64,000 nucleotides of DNA, from contig NZ_MBEI01000069.1 in assembly GCF_001953985.1 (NCBI RefSeq), forward strand, positions 62,001 to 126,000. Reading direction: 5' to 3'. The DNA comes from Mycobacterium colombiense (GTDB lineage: Bacteria > Actinomycetota > Actinomycetes > Mycobacteriales > Mycobacteriaceae). Positions 1-8,350 of this stretch are shown here, piece by piece. The notes below the pieces were generated by a model that saw only the letters and a program-made list of their open reading frames with translations, was not told where the DNA came from and did no database searches. Positions within the stretch are counted from its first letter, which is position 1; the number at the start of each line of letters is the position of its first letter. The position numbers and the translations under genes are program-made.

Positions 1-481
1 GCAACTCCGGTTCGTCGCTGCGCAGCGAGTCCGCGAAGGCGCGCAGCGCGAACTTGCTGGACGAATAGGAGGCCATATCCCGCGAAGCGGTGCGCCCCGC
101 ACCGGAGTTGATGAACACCACCTGCCCGCGTGCCCGTCGCAGCGCAGGCAACAGCGCCAGCGTAAGTTCCACCGGTCCAAAGACGTTCACGGCGAAGGTG
201 GCGCGCCACTCGTCGACGTTCGAGTCGGCGACGCTGCCGGGGATGGCCAGCCCCGCGTTGTGCACGAGCACGTCGAGCTCGTCCACGATTTCGCAGGCGG
301 CTTCGATATCGCCGGAGTCGGTGAGGTCCAGTGGAAACGTGGTGGCGCCGAGCCGCTGCGCGACTGCATCGAGCCGATCGGATGGCCGGCCCGCCAGCAG
401 CAGGGTGTGCGTGGGTGCCAGCGCTGTGGCGATGGCCGATCCGATACCGCCGCCGGCGCCGGTGATGAGTGCATTGGGCAT
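1..481 (-). CDS. SDR family oxidoreductase (partial, C-terminus outside window)
   Basis: Read from ATG at 481, the protein begins MPNALITGAGGGIGSAIATA, the Rossmann TGxxxGIG cofactor motif of classical short-chain dehydrogenases at residues 7-14. DVLVHNAGLA (the NAG motif) follows near residue 80, then an NSGAG segment with the catalytic serine and YSSSKFA with the Tyr-xxx-Lys pair near residue 145. About 160 codons are present and the gene runs off the left edge, so the substrate-specific C-terminus cannot be seen. A cytosolic NAD(P)-dependent dehydrogenase/reductase of unknown substrate is the safest call. It lies 58 bp downstream of the MarR gene on the same strand and may be co-transcribed with it. 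The conserved M. tuberculosis order, as remembered, has no SDR next to the Rv0042c-like MarR gene. Confidence 0.88.
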   Translation of the reverse strand, partial: MPNALITGAGGGIGSAIATALAPTHTLLLAGRPSDRLDAVAQRLGATTFPLDLTDSGDIEAACEIVDELDVLVHNAGLAIPGSVADSNVDEWRATFAVNVFGPVELTLALLPALRRARGQVVFINSGAGRTASRDMASYSSSKFALRAFADSLRSDEPEL

Positions 482-539
482 GCCCTGCAGTTTACCGGCG
501 CCGCAAATGCGCGCGAAAAGCGTTGACGGACGGTTCTTT

Positions 540-1043
540 TCAGGCTTCCTTGCGTGCGGGTGGCACGCCGGCGGGTCCGGACGTCGGGTCACCGGAGGCC
601 AGCCGCTCCAGCGGCGCCAGTGCCTGCATCAGGGTGTTGAGGTCGGACGCGGGGAGCTGGCTGAGCATCGCGGCCAGCGAGGCGCGCCGATTGGCCAGCG
701 ACTCACCGTGCACGGCCCGCCCCCGCGGGGTGATGTCCACGAGCACCGCACGCAGGTCGGACGGATCGCGGGAACGCTTGACCAGCCCCACCTTCTCCAG
801 CCGCCGGATCGCCACGGTCGTGGTGGGAGTCCGCACCCGTTCGTGTGCGGCGAGATCGGTCATCCGGATCGGGCCCTGGTCGAGCAGCGTGACCAAAATC
901 GATAATTGCGCCAGGGTCAGCTCGCCGGCCGCCGCGCCGCTGGGGTCCCCACGGCGCAGAATCGCAAACAATTTGGACAGCGCTCGATGCAAACCCTCGG
1001 CGAGCTCGGCTACCTCGGCCGGGTTCGATTCGCTGTCCGCCAT
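540..1043 (-). CDS. MarR family winged-helix regulator (Rv0042c-like)
   Basis: A 167-residue protein with the MarR layout: an N-terminal dimerisation helix, then the winged helix at about residues 40-105. That domain includes LTLAQLSILVTLLDQGPIRM, the recognition region RVRTPTTTVAIRRLEKVGLV and the wing RSRDPSDLRAVLVDITPRG. The DxR signature (DLRAV) of MarR wings is present. The length is typical for the family. The position beside the ABC-transporter/GntR/LLM block matches Rv0042c of M. tuberculosis from memory. A 7-bp-arm dyad lies directly upstream of the ATG, suggesting autorepression. Ligand and targets are unknown; the SDR gene downstream is the simplest candidate. Confidence 0.92.
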   Translation of the reverse strand: MADSESNPAEVAELAEGLHRALSKLFAILRRGDPSGAAAGELTLAQLSILVTLLDQGPIRMTDLAAHERVRTPTTTVAIRRLEKVGLVKRSRDPSDLRAVLVDITPRGRAVHGESLANRRASLAAMLSQLPASDLNTLMQALAPLERLASGDPTSGPAGVPPARKEA

Positions 1044-1045
1044 AA

Positions 1046-1064
1046 ATCGGGAGTCTATCCCGAT
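1046..1064. promoter_or_regulatory. Dyad ATCGGGA-N5-TCCCGAT, probable MarR operator
   Basis: Perfect 7-bp arms around a 5-bp spacer, starting 2 bp upstream of the marR ATG. MarR proteins usually bind 16-20 bp dyads overlapping their own promoter or start region, and size and place fit that. Binding itself is inferred. Confidence 0.6.
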
Positions 1065-1108
1065 ATGAGGTGCTTACAAGGTAGCTATTGCCCATCAGTT
1101 AGTGGCGA

Positions 1109-1858
1109 TCAAAGCACTTGGGACAAGAACCGCTGCAGCCGTTCGGTCTCCGCGGCGTCGAAAATCTGCTCAGGAGGGCCCGATTCCACGACCTTGCCGT
1201 GATCCATAAACACCACGGCGTCGGATGCCGACCGCGCGAAACCCATTTCGTGCGTCACCACAACCATTGTCATGCCATCGGCGCCGAGGTCGGCAATGAG
1301 TTGCAGTATTCCTTTGACCATTTCGGGATCCAGCGCCGAGGTCGCCTCGTCGAAAAACATCACCTGCGGCCCCATGGCCAGCGCGCGGGCGATCGCCACG
1401 CGCTGCTGTTGCCCGCCGGACAACATGTTGGGACGGGCATCGGCCTTGTGCTTCAGGCCAACTCGATCCAGCTGCGTCATCGCCAGGTCGCGGGCCTCGT
1501 CGGAGGGCAGCCGTCGCAACTTTCGTGGTGCCATCGCCACGTTGGCCAGGACGCTGAGGTGCGGAAAGAGATTGAAATGCTGGAACACCATGCCGATGCG
1601 CTGGCGCAACTCGTCGGGATCATCGCGCAGCACCGATCGGCCATCCAGCAGGATGTCGCCACTGTCAGGCTCATACAAGCGGTTCAGCGTGCGAAGCAGT
1701 GTCGACTTGCCCGAACCGGACGGCCCGATGATCGCCACGGTGGTGCCCGCGGGTGCCTCGATATCGACGCCGCGCAGCACCTTACTTCCGCCCAGGGTTT
1801 GGTGAACGGCTTTGGCCGCCAGCGAAACTGACGCACGCCCGTGGATGCCGAAGGTCAC
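1109..1858 (-). CDS. Polar amino-acid ABC transporter, ATP-binding subunit (GlnQ/HisP type)
   Basis: A 249-residue ABC ATPase. Walker A is GPSGSGKST (about residues 45-53), the Q-loop region is GMVFQHFNLFPHLSV, the signature is LSGGQQQRVAIARAL, Walker B is VMFFDEATSALDPE, and the switch histidine is in VVVTHEMGFAR. LFPHLSVLANV and the DPEMV segment are typical of the PAAT (polar amino acid) subfamily. Its start overlaps the stop of the upstream fused binding-protein/permease gene by 4 bp (ATGA), so the two are translationally coupled. Two copies would energise the permease at the inner face of the plasma membrane. Substrate is not determined; glutamine, glutamate or another polar amino acid is likely. 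Confidence 0.93.
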   Translation of the reverse strand: MTFGIHGRASVSLAAKAVHQTLGGSKVLRGVDIEAPAGTTVAIIGPSGSGKSTLLRTLNRLYEPDSGDILLDGRSVLRDDPDELRQRIGMVFQHFNLFPHLSVLANVAMAPRKLRRLPSDEARDLAMTQLDRVGLKHKADARPNMLSGGQQQRVAIARALAMGPQVMFFDEATSALDPEMVKGILQLIADLGADGMTMVVVTHEMGFARSASDAVVFMDHGKVVESGPPEQIFDAAETERLQRFLSQVL

Positions 1859-3678
1859 GTGATCTCCTGGCCGAACGTAGTCGCGAGCAGGTCGGCGTCG
1901 TCCTCCGGCGCGGTGGCGCGGCGGCCGCGACGAAGCCGGGTGTCGATGTAGTTCACCAAATGCGTTAGCGGGATGGTCAATAGCAGGTAGAAGAGACCCG
2001 CGGCCACCAACGGCGAGAGGCTCCCGGTCTGCGCGTTGAGGTCTCGTCCCACCTGGAACAGCTCTCGCTGATCGGCGATCAGGCCGAGGAAATAGACCAG
2101 CGCGGAGGCCTTCAACAGCCCGATGGCCTGATTGACCAGGGCGGGCAGCACGCGGCGGACGCCCTGCGGCACCACCACCAGCCGCATCGCGGTGACATAG
2201 CTGAAGCCCAGCGCCCGGGACGCTTCCAGCTGTCCGGGATCGACGCTCTGAATGCCGGAGCGCAGGATCTCGCCGATGTAGGCGGCTGCCATCAATCCCA
2301 GCGCGGCGATGCCGAGCGGGTAGGGGTTCTTGTTGGTCAGCCCACTGACCAACGGGCCGATACCCATCCCGATCAGCAAGATGATCACCACTTCGGGCAG
2401 GCCCCGGAAGATGTCGGTGTACACCCGGGCCGGCCAGCGCAGCCAGCGCCGGTGCGAGATCCCCGCCATCGCCAACACCATCCCGAACGCCAGGCCGATG
2501 ACCAGGGCGCTGTTGGTCAGGATCAACGTGTTCGGCAGACCGGTGGTCAACAGTATGGGAATGGCCTGCCGGTACATGCCCCAGTCGAAGAACGAATCAC
2601 CCAACTGGGCCAGCGCCGACTTCGGGGCGGGCGGACCGGCGGGCGAGCGGTGTTGCTTCGCAATCGCTGCGAAGTCCGGCAGCTTGGGGATGGGCGCGGT
2701 TCTGGAGCCGGGTTTCCAGCCGGGCGGCACCGTCCGCGGCACCCATTGGCTGTACAGGTGCGCCCACGTGCCGTCGGCGATGACGGCATCCAGCCCGGAA
2801 TTGAGCGCGTCGATCAACGGCTTGTTGTCCTTGGCGACCGCATAGGCGACGAAATTGCCTGGGCTGTAAGTATTCGCGGCGACCACCGCCGGATCGCCCG
2901 GGCGAATGACGGTCGCCGCAAGCGTCCCCGGCGCCACCCACGCATCGATTTGGCGGGACTTCAGGCTGGCGTACAGGGTGGCGAAGCCCGGATATTTCAC
3001 GGGTTGCAGATGCAAGACGTCGACGACGTACGACTCCTCGACGGTGCCTTGCACGACGCCGATCCGCTGGCCGGCGGCGAGGTCGCTGAATTTGTGGATG
3101 GCCGAACCCGGCGGAACCACCAGCGAATAGAACCCGAAGTCGTAGCCGTTGGTGAACGAGACGGTGTGCCGGCGGGCGTCGGTCGCTTTCACCGCTGCCG
3201 AGCCGACGTCGAACCGCCGGGACGCCACCTGGGCGAGCAGCGCGGAAAAGTCGGTGCTGACGAAGCGGACCTGCAGACCCAGCTTGTCGGCGATGGCGCG
3301 CAGCAGTTGGTTGTCGAAGCCGCTGAATTCGCCAGTGGGATTGATGCAGATGTTGGGTGGGGCGTCCGACAGCGTGCCCACGGTCAGGACACCCGGCACG
3401 CCGAGACCCAGGGCGCCGACGTCGACCGCGCCGAGCGGCTCGACCGACGCCGTGGTGTCCCGGTCATCCTCGCCGGTGGTCGGGCTCTGGGTCAGGTCCT
3501 TGGGCAGGGTCCGCGCGCTGTCCACGCCGGCCGGTGCGCACTGGTTCCAGTCGGCGGCCGCCGGCGCGACCGGGCCAGCCAGCACGAGGCCGCACACCAT
3601 CAGGACGGTCGCGGCCAGGCCGAATGCCCTTCCGCGGCGCTCGGTGTGCCGGCCCACGCGCGAATTCATCAGTGTCAC
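1855..3678 (-). CDS. Fused amino-acid ABC transporter substrate-binding protein and permease
   Basis: A 607-residue fusion. Residues 1-45 form a basic, hydrophobic export signal ending near APAAADW. Residues about 90-335 are a periplasmic type-3 solute-binding domain (GVLTVGTLSDAPPNICIN, EFSGFDNQLLRAIADKLGL, GVVQGTVEESYV). Residues about 365-600 are a HisM/GlnP-type permease with several TM helices and the EAA-like loop QLEASRALGFSYVTAMRLVV that contacts the ATPase. Fusing binding protein to permease tethers one receptor per permease chain; such fusions are known in Gram-positive PAAT systems. The ATPase gene follows with a 4-bp overlap. An extra stretch after the signal (DLTQSPTTGEDDRDTTASVE) looks like a flexible linker. 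Substrate unknown. Confidence 0.93.
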   Translation of the reverse strand: MTLMNSRVGRHTERRGRAFGLAATVLMVCGLVLAGPVAPAAADWNQCAPAGVDSARTLPKDLTQSPTTGEDDRDTTASVEPLGAVDVGALGLGVPGVLTVGTLSDAPPNICINPTGEFSGFDNQLLRAIADKLGLQVRFVSTDFSALLAQVASRRFDVGSAAVKATDARRHTVSFTNGYDFGFYSLVVPPGSAIHKFSDLAAGQRIGVVQGTVEESYVVDVLHLQPVKYPGFATLYASLKSRQIDAWVAPGTLAATVIRPGDPAVVAANTYSPGNFVAYAVAKDNKPLIDALNSGLDAVIADGTWAHLYSQWVPRTVPPGWKPGSRTAPIPKLPDFAAIAKQHRSPAGPPAPKSALAQLGDSFFDWGMYRQAIPILLTTGLPNTLILTNSALVIGLAFGMVLAMAGISHRRWLRWPARVYTDIFRGLPEVVIILLIGMGIGPLVSGLTNKNPYPLGIAALGLMAAAYIGEILRSGIQSVDPGQLEASRALGFSYVTAMRLVVVPQGVRRVLPALVNQAIGLLKASALVYFLGLIADQRELFQVGRDLNAQTGSLSPLVAAGLFYLLLTIPLTHLVNYIDTRLRRGRRATAPEDDADLLATTFGQEIT

Positions 3679-3718
3679 CGTAACGACCGAACGGCGACCC
3701 GGCCCGCTCAGCGTCGGT

Positions 3719-4459
3719 TCACAGCACCAGGGATGCTTCGTCGCGGATCGTGTCCGGGTCGGCGACCACCCGCAGCGGGCCGGGAACGACCCGACCGACG
3801 TCGTCGTGCGGGATGAAGACCCGGCGCCGGAACAGTTCGGCCAGCATGGTCTGGGCCATCAGATAGGAGCGGTCGACGCACGCGGCCCGCGCGGCCTCGG
3901 GGTCGCGCCGCTGTATCGCCGCGGTCTCGTCTTCGTAGAACGGCAGCATCTCGTCGCGCCCGCTCTGATAGGTCGTCCAGAACAGGCGGGGGATGAGATT
4001 CTGCGAGGCACGGATCGTGGCAAGCAGCCGCGGGCCGGCGTACTCCTCGTTGACGGTGCGCCGATATTCGGCGGCGATGTCGGTGAAGGCGCGCGAATCC
4101 TTGGCCGTGCGCAGCGAACGCACCAGCGTGTCGAGCTGTCCCAGGATCCTTGGCGTGGGACTGGTCGCCGCGCGGGCGGACGCGATCCCATTGAGCATTC
4201 CGTCGAGCTCATGGTGCTCGAGGACGGTGGCCTCATCGAACCGCTCGACGAACGCGCCACGGTGATAACGCGTGGACACAATGCCGTCGTGTTCGAGTTG
4301 GACCAGCGCCTCTTGAATGGGCACCCGGCTCACTCCCAAGCCCAGCGCAATTTCATTGCGGTCGACACGGTCCCCAGTGCGCAGCTTCCCGGTCAACAAC
4401 AGGTGGAGAATGTGCGAAACAACCAGGTCCTTTTCTTTGACCCCGTATTTCTTCGGCAT
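3719..4459 (-). CDS. GntR family regulator, FadR/FCD-type (Rv0043c-like)
   Basis: A 246-residue regulator. The N-terminal winged helix (residues about 5-70) contains LLTGKLRTGDRVDRNEIALG, LGVSRVPIQEALVQLEHDGIV and RGAFVERF, the GntR consensus. The all-helical C-terminal part (residues about 75-220) looks like an FCD ligand-binding domain, with EFRRTVNEEY-like helices and a histidine/aspartate-rich core. The FadR subgroup usually senses small acids or acyl compounds. Position next to the LLM oxidoreductase and hydrolase matches Rv0043c-Rv0045c of M. tuberculosis from memory. A dyad (4504-4518) lies in its upstream gap and may serve as its own operator. Confidence 0.9.
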   Translation of the reverse strand: MPKKYGVKEKDLVVSHILHLLLTGKLRTGDRVDRNEIALGLGVSRVPIQEALVQLEHDGIVSTRYHRGAFVERFDEATVLEHHELDGMLNGIASARAATSPTPRILGQLDTLVRSLRTAKDSRAFTDIAAEYRRTVNEEYAGPRLLATIRASQNLIPRLFWTTYQSGRDEMLPFYEDETAAIQRRDPEAARAACVDRSYLMAQTMLAELFRRRVFIPHDDVGRVVPGPLRVVADPDTIRDEASLVL

Positions 4460-4503
4460 CTTTTTGTTTCAGTCTCTTTCACACCCGGTTCGGCCATCTA
4501 GCG

Positions 4504-4518
4504 GTGAGAGTTTCTCAC
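4504..4518. promoter_or_regulatory. Dyad GTGAGA-GTT-TCTCAC, probable GntR operator
   Basis: Perfect 6-bp arms with a 3-bp spacer, 45 bp upstream of the gntR start and within the 117-bp gap to the LLM gene. GntR-family sites are commonly short dyads near the regulator's own promoter. Assignment to this GntR is by position only. Confidence 0.5.
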
Positions 4519-4576
4519 GAATTGACGCGCGCGTTTAGGTGTTTGACCGATGAACTTTGAATACGGTGCGGCCGGT

Positions 4577-5389
4577 TTACCGGCTGTCGCGCCATTTGCA
4601 TAGCGCTTCGGCGGCGGTCAGGTCGTAGTCCGGACCATTCACGCCGACGGTCAGCAGCGTCACGCCCAGGGCCGTGAGGCCTTCGGCGTTGGCGATCAGC
4701 CCGTCGAGGCCCTCGCCGCGACGCACGCCGCTGTTGTTCTCTACGCCGGCCGACCTTTCGATGGTGGACGGGTCACGCCCGACGGCGGAGCAATGTTCTT
4801 CCAGCACAGCCGCCGCTGCCGGATAGGTCTCGACAGTGGTGAAGCCGTGCCAGATGTCGCCGTATTCGGCGACCATGCGCAATGTCTTTCGCGGGCCCTT
4901 GCCGCCGATGAGGATCGGGATGTCGCGGGTGGGAGCCGGGTTCAGTTTGGCCAGCCGCGCGTTGATCCGGGGCAGTGCTTTAGCCAGGTCGTCCAGGCGG
5001 CTGCCGGCGGTGCCGAATTCGTAGCCGTACTCGTCGTAGTCCTTTTGTTTCCAACCCGAACCGATGCCGAGGATGAGCCGGCCGTCGGAAATGTGATCGA
5101 CGGTGCGGGCCATATCGGCCAGTAGCTCCGGATTGCGGTAGGAGTTGCACGTGACCAGCGCGCCGATCTGGATGCGCGATGTCTGCTCGGCCCAGGCGCC
5201 GAGCATCGTCCAGCATTCGAAATGCGCACCGTCGGGATCGCCGTAGAGCGGGAAGAAATGATCCCAATTGAAGGCGATGTCGACGCCGATGTCCTCGCAG
5301 CGGCGCACGGCATCGCGCAGTTGGCCGTATTGCGGAGCGTGTTGCGGCTGCAGTTGGACACCGATACGGATTCCGAACTCAGAAGTCAT
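4577..5389 (-). CDS. LLM class F420-dependent oxidoreductase (Rv0044c-like)
   Basis: A 270-residue luciferase-like monooxygenase fold protein. Recognisable segments are GVQLQPQHAPQYGQLRDAVR near the N-terminus, FNWDHFFPLYGDPDGAHFEC, the F420-binding-type VDHISDGRLILGIGSGWKQK (about residues 95-114) followed by DYDEYGYEFG, and the late barrel strand RDIPILIGGKGPRKTLRMVAEYGDIWH. It is a TIM-barrel hydride-transfer enzyme, probably using F420H2 in the cytosol; the substrate cannot be inferred. It lies 15 bp downstream of the hydrolase stop and likely forms one transcript with it. Length and order match Rv0044c. Confidence 0.9.
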   Translation of the reverse strand: MTSEFGIRIGVQLQPQHAPQYGQLRDAVRRCEDIGVDIAFNWDHFFPLYGDPDGAHFECWTMLGAWAEQTSRIQIGALVTCNSYRNPELLADMARTVDHISDGRLILGIGSGWKQKDYDEYGYEFGTAGSRLDDLAKALPRINARLAKLNPAPTRDIPILIGGKGPRKTLRMVAEYGDIWHGFTTVETYPAAAAVLEEHCSAVGRDPSTIERSAGVENNSGVRRGEGLDGLIANAEGLTALGVTLLTVGVNGPDYDLTAAEALCKWRDSR

Positions 5390-5404
5390 AACCCCACCGT
5401 AGGC

Positions 5405-6331
5405 TCAGCGTGCGTCGAGCACTCCACGCAGAAGGTCGATCAGCGCGCGCGGCTGGTCGCTTTGCACCGAATGGCCCGAATTCTCCACGACGTGCGCGGA
5501 GCGGAAATTCTTTGCGCGACGGGCTAGCTCGGCCGCGTCGTCGTCGCTGACGAAGCCCGATGTGCCACCGCGCACCAGCGTCACGGGGGCGGACAATGCG
5601 TCGACGTCGTCCCACAGGCTGGCGAAGTCGGGGAAGGTGCGGATGGCGTCGTAGCGCCACGTCCACTGGCCGTTCTCCAGCTTGCGCGAGTTGTGGAACA
5701 CCCCGCGGCGCAGAGCCTTCACCTCCCGGTGCGGCGCCGCCGCGACCGTCAAGTCGAGCATGGCCTGGAAGCTGGGGAACTCGCGTTCCCCGTGCATCAG
5801 AGCCACGGTGCCCTGCTGCTCCTTGGTCATCTCGGAATGCCGTTGCAGCGCCGACGGGGTGACGTCGATCAGCACTAGTTCGTTGACCAGTTCGGGCGCC
5901 ACCGCGCCCAGCCGGATCGCGGTCAGTCCGCCCAGTGACATGCCGACGACGAGGTCGGCCGACGCGGCGTGTTCGCGCAGGATCGGCAGCAAGGTGTCGG
6001 CGTTGTGCTGCGGCGAGTAGTCGCCGTCCTCGCGCCAGGCGGAGTGGCCGTGACCGGGAAGGTCGACCGCCAGGGCGGGTTCGCCGAGGCCGACGATGAC
6101 GGTGTCCCAGGTGTGCGCGTTCTGCCCGCCGCCGTGCACGAACACGATCCGTGGGGGAGTGCTGCCCCAGCGCAGCGCGCTGATTTTGCTTTCGCCCGTG
6201 CCGGACTCGACGCGCTCGGCGTCGGGCAGGGGACCGGAGACTCCGGCCTGCTCGGCGTTCTCGGACAGCAACGAGAATTCGGACAGCCCGGCCAGTTCGT
6301 CTTCGGAGATCTCGGTCACGATCTTTGACAC
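5405..6331 (-). CDS. Alpha/beta hydrolase, Rv0045c-like esterase
   Basis: A 308-residue alpha/beta hydrolase. The oxyanion-loop segment is VFVHGGGQNAHTWDT (about residues 64-78), followed by AVDLPGHGHS. The nucleophile elbow is GMSLGG with Ser at about 132, an acidic residue lies in the VTLVRGG strand region, and the catalytic histidine is in NSGHSVQSDQP near residue 287. The M. tuberculosis orthologue Rv0045c has been characterised as a short-chain ester hydrolase. The gene starts only 3 bp after the stop of the upstream DUF1214 gene, so the accessory block and this conserved gene are probably co-transcribed. The natural substrate is unknown. Confidence 0.92.
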   Translation of the reverse strand: MSKIVTEISEDELAGLSEFSLLSENAEQAGVSGPLPDAERVESGTGESKISALRWGSTPPRIVFVHGGGQNAHTWDTVIVGLGEPALAVDLPGHGHSAWREDGDYSPQHNADTLLPILREHAASADLVVGMSLGGLTAIRLGAVAPELVNELVLIDVTPSALQRHSEMTKEQQGTVALMHGEREFPSFQAMLDLTVAAAPHREVKALRRGVFHNSRKLENGQWTWRYDAIRTFPDFASLWDDVDALSAPVTLVRGGTSGFVSDDDAAELARRAKNFRSAHVVENSGHSVQSDQPRALIDLLRGVLDAR

Positions 6332-6334
6332 TAG

Positions 6335-7549
6335 CTATAGGACGTAGCGGCGGCGAACACCATGGAAGCGCTGCCACATCGCGGCGGCGCGCTCCGGCGC
6401 GCTCACCATGGCGGTTTCCCGGGGCAGGGCGCCGAGCAGTGCGTCGTGCTTGACCACCCGGGTGTCCAGCACCGCGGGTTCGCCCTCGAGCATGTGCCGG
6501 TAGGTGAGGTTGCCGCGCTCGAAGCCCTGGGTGTCCAGCCAGTTGTGCACGCCCGGATCACGGTGAGCCATAACCAGGCGGATGCGGCCGTCGCGGTCGA
6601 CCTTGGTGCGGCTCGGCGTGTAGCTCACGGGGCGGTACAGGTAGTCCATGCTGTTGAAGAAGACACCCATGTTGGTGAACATCCACAGCCCGTCATGGGC
6701 GTCGAACTCGACGATCAGCGCCTCGTCCGCCGCCAGCTCCCAGTACATGTTGGCGGCGGCCCGGCCGCGTTTGGTGTCGGCGTCGCTGGCGCCGACGCGC
6801 GGGAACGTGTTGGGGTGCTCGGCGTCGACGCCGCCGTAGGTGAAGGGGAATTCGGGCCAATCGGACATCAGGCCGGTGACGAAATCGCCGGCCCAGCGCA
6901 TCGCGTCGACCATGTCGGTGGGGGTGGGCAACGGCTTGGGGGAGGCCATGTCGACGCGTTCGATGCGCAGCTGGGCCGGCGACTCGTCCCAGCGGTCAAA
7001 ACCCTGGCGGATGAACAGTTTTCGGGACTCCGCCGTGGTGGGCAGCCAGTGCGGCGCGCGTTCGGGGCCTCCGATGTAAACCTCGAACCGCCCGTCTTCA
7101 CCGATGTCGAGTTGGTGGCCGAGCAGGTTGGCCTCCGGTGTGTCGCCGAATGGCTCGTGCAGGACGCCCGGGCCGGGCGTGCGTCGTCCCTGCACGGTGA
7201 CGTTGAAAAAGCGTGAGGTGCCGCGGGTGCCGGTGAGCCGGTAGGCGGAGTGCCCGTCGATCCATGCCTGTTGATAGGTGAAGTCGGCGCAGTCCCCGCC
7301 GAGCTTGCGGGTAGGTCCGCAGAAGGCGTGCAGCACCGGGTAGCCGGTGTCGCGGGTCTCGAGCGCCAAATCGAAAGCCTGGCCGAGGTTTTGGGTGAGA
7401 AATCGGTACGCGTCGACGCGCTGTGATGCGGCAGCAGGGTTGGCGTCTTTGAACACCTGCCGGCCCGCGCGCTCGAGCTGGGCGCAGAATTCGGTCCACG
7501 CCGATTGCAGTGCCGCGTCGTCGGGGCCGTCGCCGAAACCCATCGTCAT
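6335..7549 (-). CDS. DUF1214 domain-containing protein
   Basis: A 404-residue protein without signal peptide or TM helix. The C-terminal half carries the DUF1214-like region (GVFFNSMDYLYRPVSYTPSR, then MAHRDPGVHNWLDTQGFERG, about residues 300-350). DUF1254/DUF1214 proteins are widespread in mycobacteria, often near lipid or steroid degradation genes, but have no established biochemical role. The ATG overlaps the stop of the TIM-barrel gene by 4 bp, showing translational coupling. It is the last gene of a four-gene block absent from the corresponding M. tuberculosis position. An enzyme acting on a bulky hydrophobic substrate is an inference from the partners only. Confidence 0.85.
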   Translation of the reverse strand: MTMGFGDGPDDAALQSAWTEFCAQLERAGRQVFKDANPAAASQRVDAYRFLTQNLGQAFDLALETRDTGYPVLHAFCGPTRKLGGDCADFTYQQAWIDGHSAYRLTGTRGTSRFFNVTVQGRRTPGPGVLHEPFGDTPEANLLGHQLDIGEDGRFEVYIGGPERAPHWLPTTAESRKLFIRQGFDRWDESPAQLRIERVDMASPKPLPTPTDMVDAMRWAGDFVTGLMSDWPEFPFTYGGVDAEHPNTFPRVGASDADTKRGRAAANMYWELAADEALIVEFDAHDGLWMFTNMGVFFNSMDYLYRPVSYTPSRTKVDRDGRIRLVMAHRDPGVHNWLDTQGFERGNLTYRHMLEGEPAVLDTRVVKHDALLGALPRETAMVSAPERAAAMWQRFHGVRRRYVL

Positions 7550-8349
7550 GCGCCTAATCTGTTCAGCATCGCGCCGACGACGTCGCAGGCGCGCCGCGCC
7601 GCTCGCAGGCGGCCCTCGGTGTCGATGCGGGGCCCGATCAGTTCCAGGTCGAATCCGTGCGCATAGCCGCCGGCCAGAGCCTGGGCGACGAACGCTTCAA
7701 GCGGGATCGCGCCGTCGCCGGGCACCGCGCGACCCGGGAGCGCCCGGTCACCCAGCACGTAATCGCTGAGCTGGATGAGCTCGGTTCGTGGCAGTGCCCG
7801 TTGCACCATCGCTTCGAAATCGCCTTCCGCCCAGCAGTGGAACAGCTCGATGCAGATTCCGAGTCCGCTCATCTCGGCCAGCGCGACGGTATCGCGCAGG
7901 GTATGCGCGAGATGAATGTCGGCGTAGAGGCTCGACGCGTTCTCGATCGCCAGCGCCACCCCCGCCTGCCTTGCGTGCTCGACGCAGGGAGCGATCGTGG
8001 CGCTGAAGCGGTCGGCGGCCTGCGGCCAGGTCAATGCGCCCCGGCCGCCGGTGAGCATGTAGACCACCCGTGCGCCCACTGCGGCCGCGGCATCGATCAC
8101 CGCCAGCAGCGCATCCCGTGCTGTGGTCGGCGGTGTATCGAGCCGGCCACCGCCGAAGATGTGGCACACCGCCTCCACGGTGTAGGTGTTGCGCTGCACC
8201 AGCTTTGGGAATTGGGGGTCGAGCAGCTCGCTGTCCAAGACGCTGAGCCGCGACACACCGAGGGCCGCCCAATGCTGTGCCACCTCGGCCAGCGGCGCGC
8301 CGAAGAAGGTGACGTCGTGGACGGACAGGCGTTTGTGCGGCGCCGTCAC
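7546..8349 (-). CDS. Sugar-phosphate isomerase/epimerase-like TIM-barrel protein
   Basis: Resembles the xylose-isomerase-like/AP-endonuclease-2 TIM barrel family. The barrel begins VTFFGAPLAEVAQHWAALGV, with metal-site-like acidic and histidine residues in ALAIENASSLYADIHLAHTL (Glu and His), ICIELFHCWAEGDFEAMV and FDLELIGPR. A GTG at 8349 placed one base after the sulfotransferase stop gives a 267-residue protein (VTAPHKRLSVHD at the N-terminus). The longer ATG at 8388 would overlap the upstream gene by 38 bp and add an unconserved-looking MSDSVSRSKPGAD, so GTG is preferred. Likely divalent-metal-dependent sugar or polyol isomerase or epimerase; substrate unknown. Confidence 0.83.
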   Translation of the reverse strand: MTAPHKRLSVHDVTFFGAPLAEVAQHWAALGVSRLSVLDSELLDPQFPKLVQRNTYTVEAVCHIFGGGRLDTPPTTARDALLAVIDAAAAVGARVVYMLTGGRGALTWPQAADRFSATIAPCVEHARQAGVALAIENASSLYADIHLAHTLRDTVALAEMSGLGICIELFHCWAEGDFEAMVQRALPRTELIQLSDYVLGDRALPGRAVPGDGAIPLEAFVAQALAGGYAHGFDLELIGPRIDTEGRLRAARRACDVVGAMLNRLGA

Positions 8350-8350
8350 G

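Noticed and set aside
2452..4501. Long plus-strand open frames (454 and 450 codons)
   Set aside because: They lie antisense over the ABC-transporter and GntR genes, are rich in Arg/Gly/Pro, and show no family motif; they arise from high GC.
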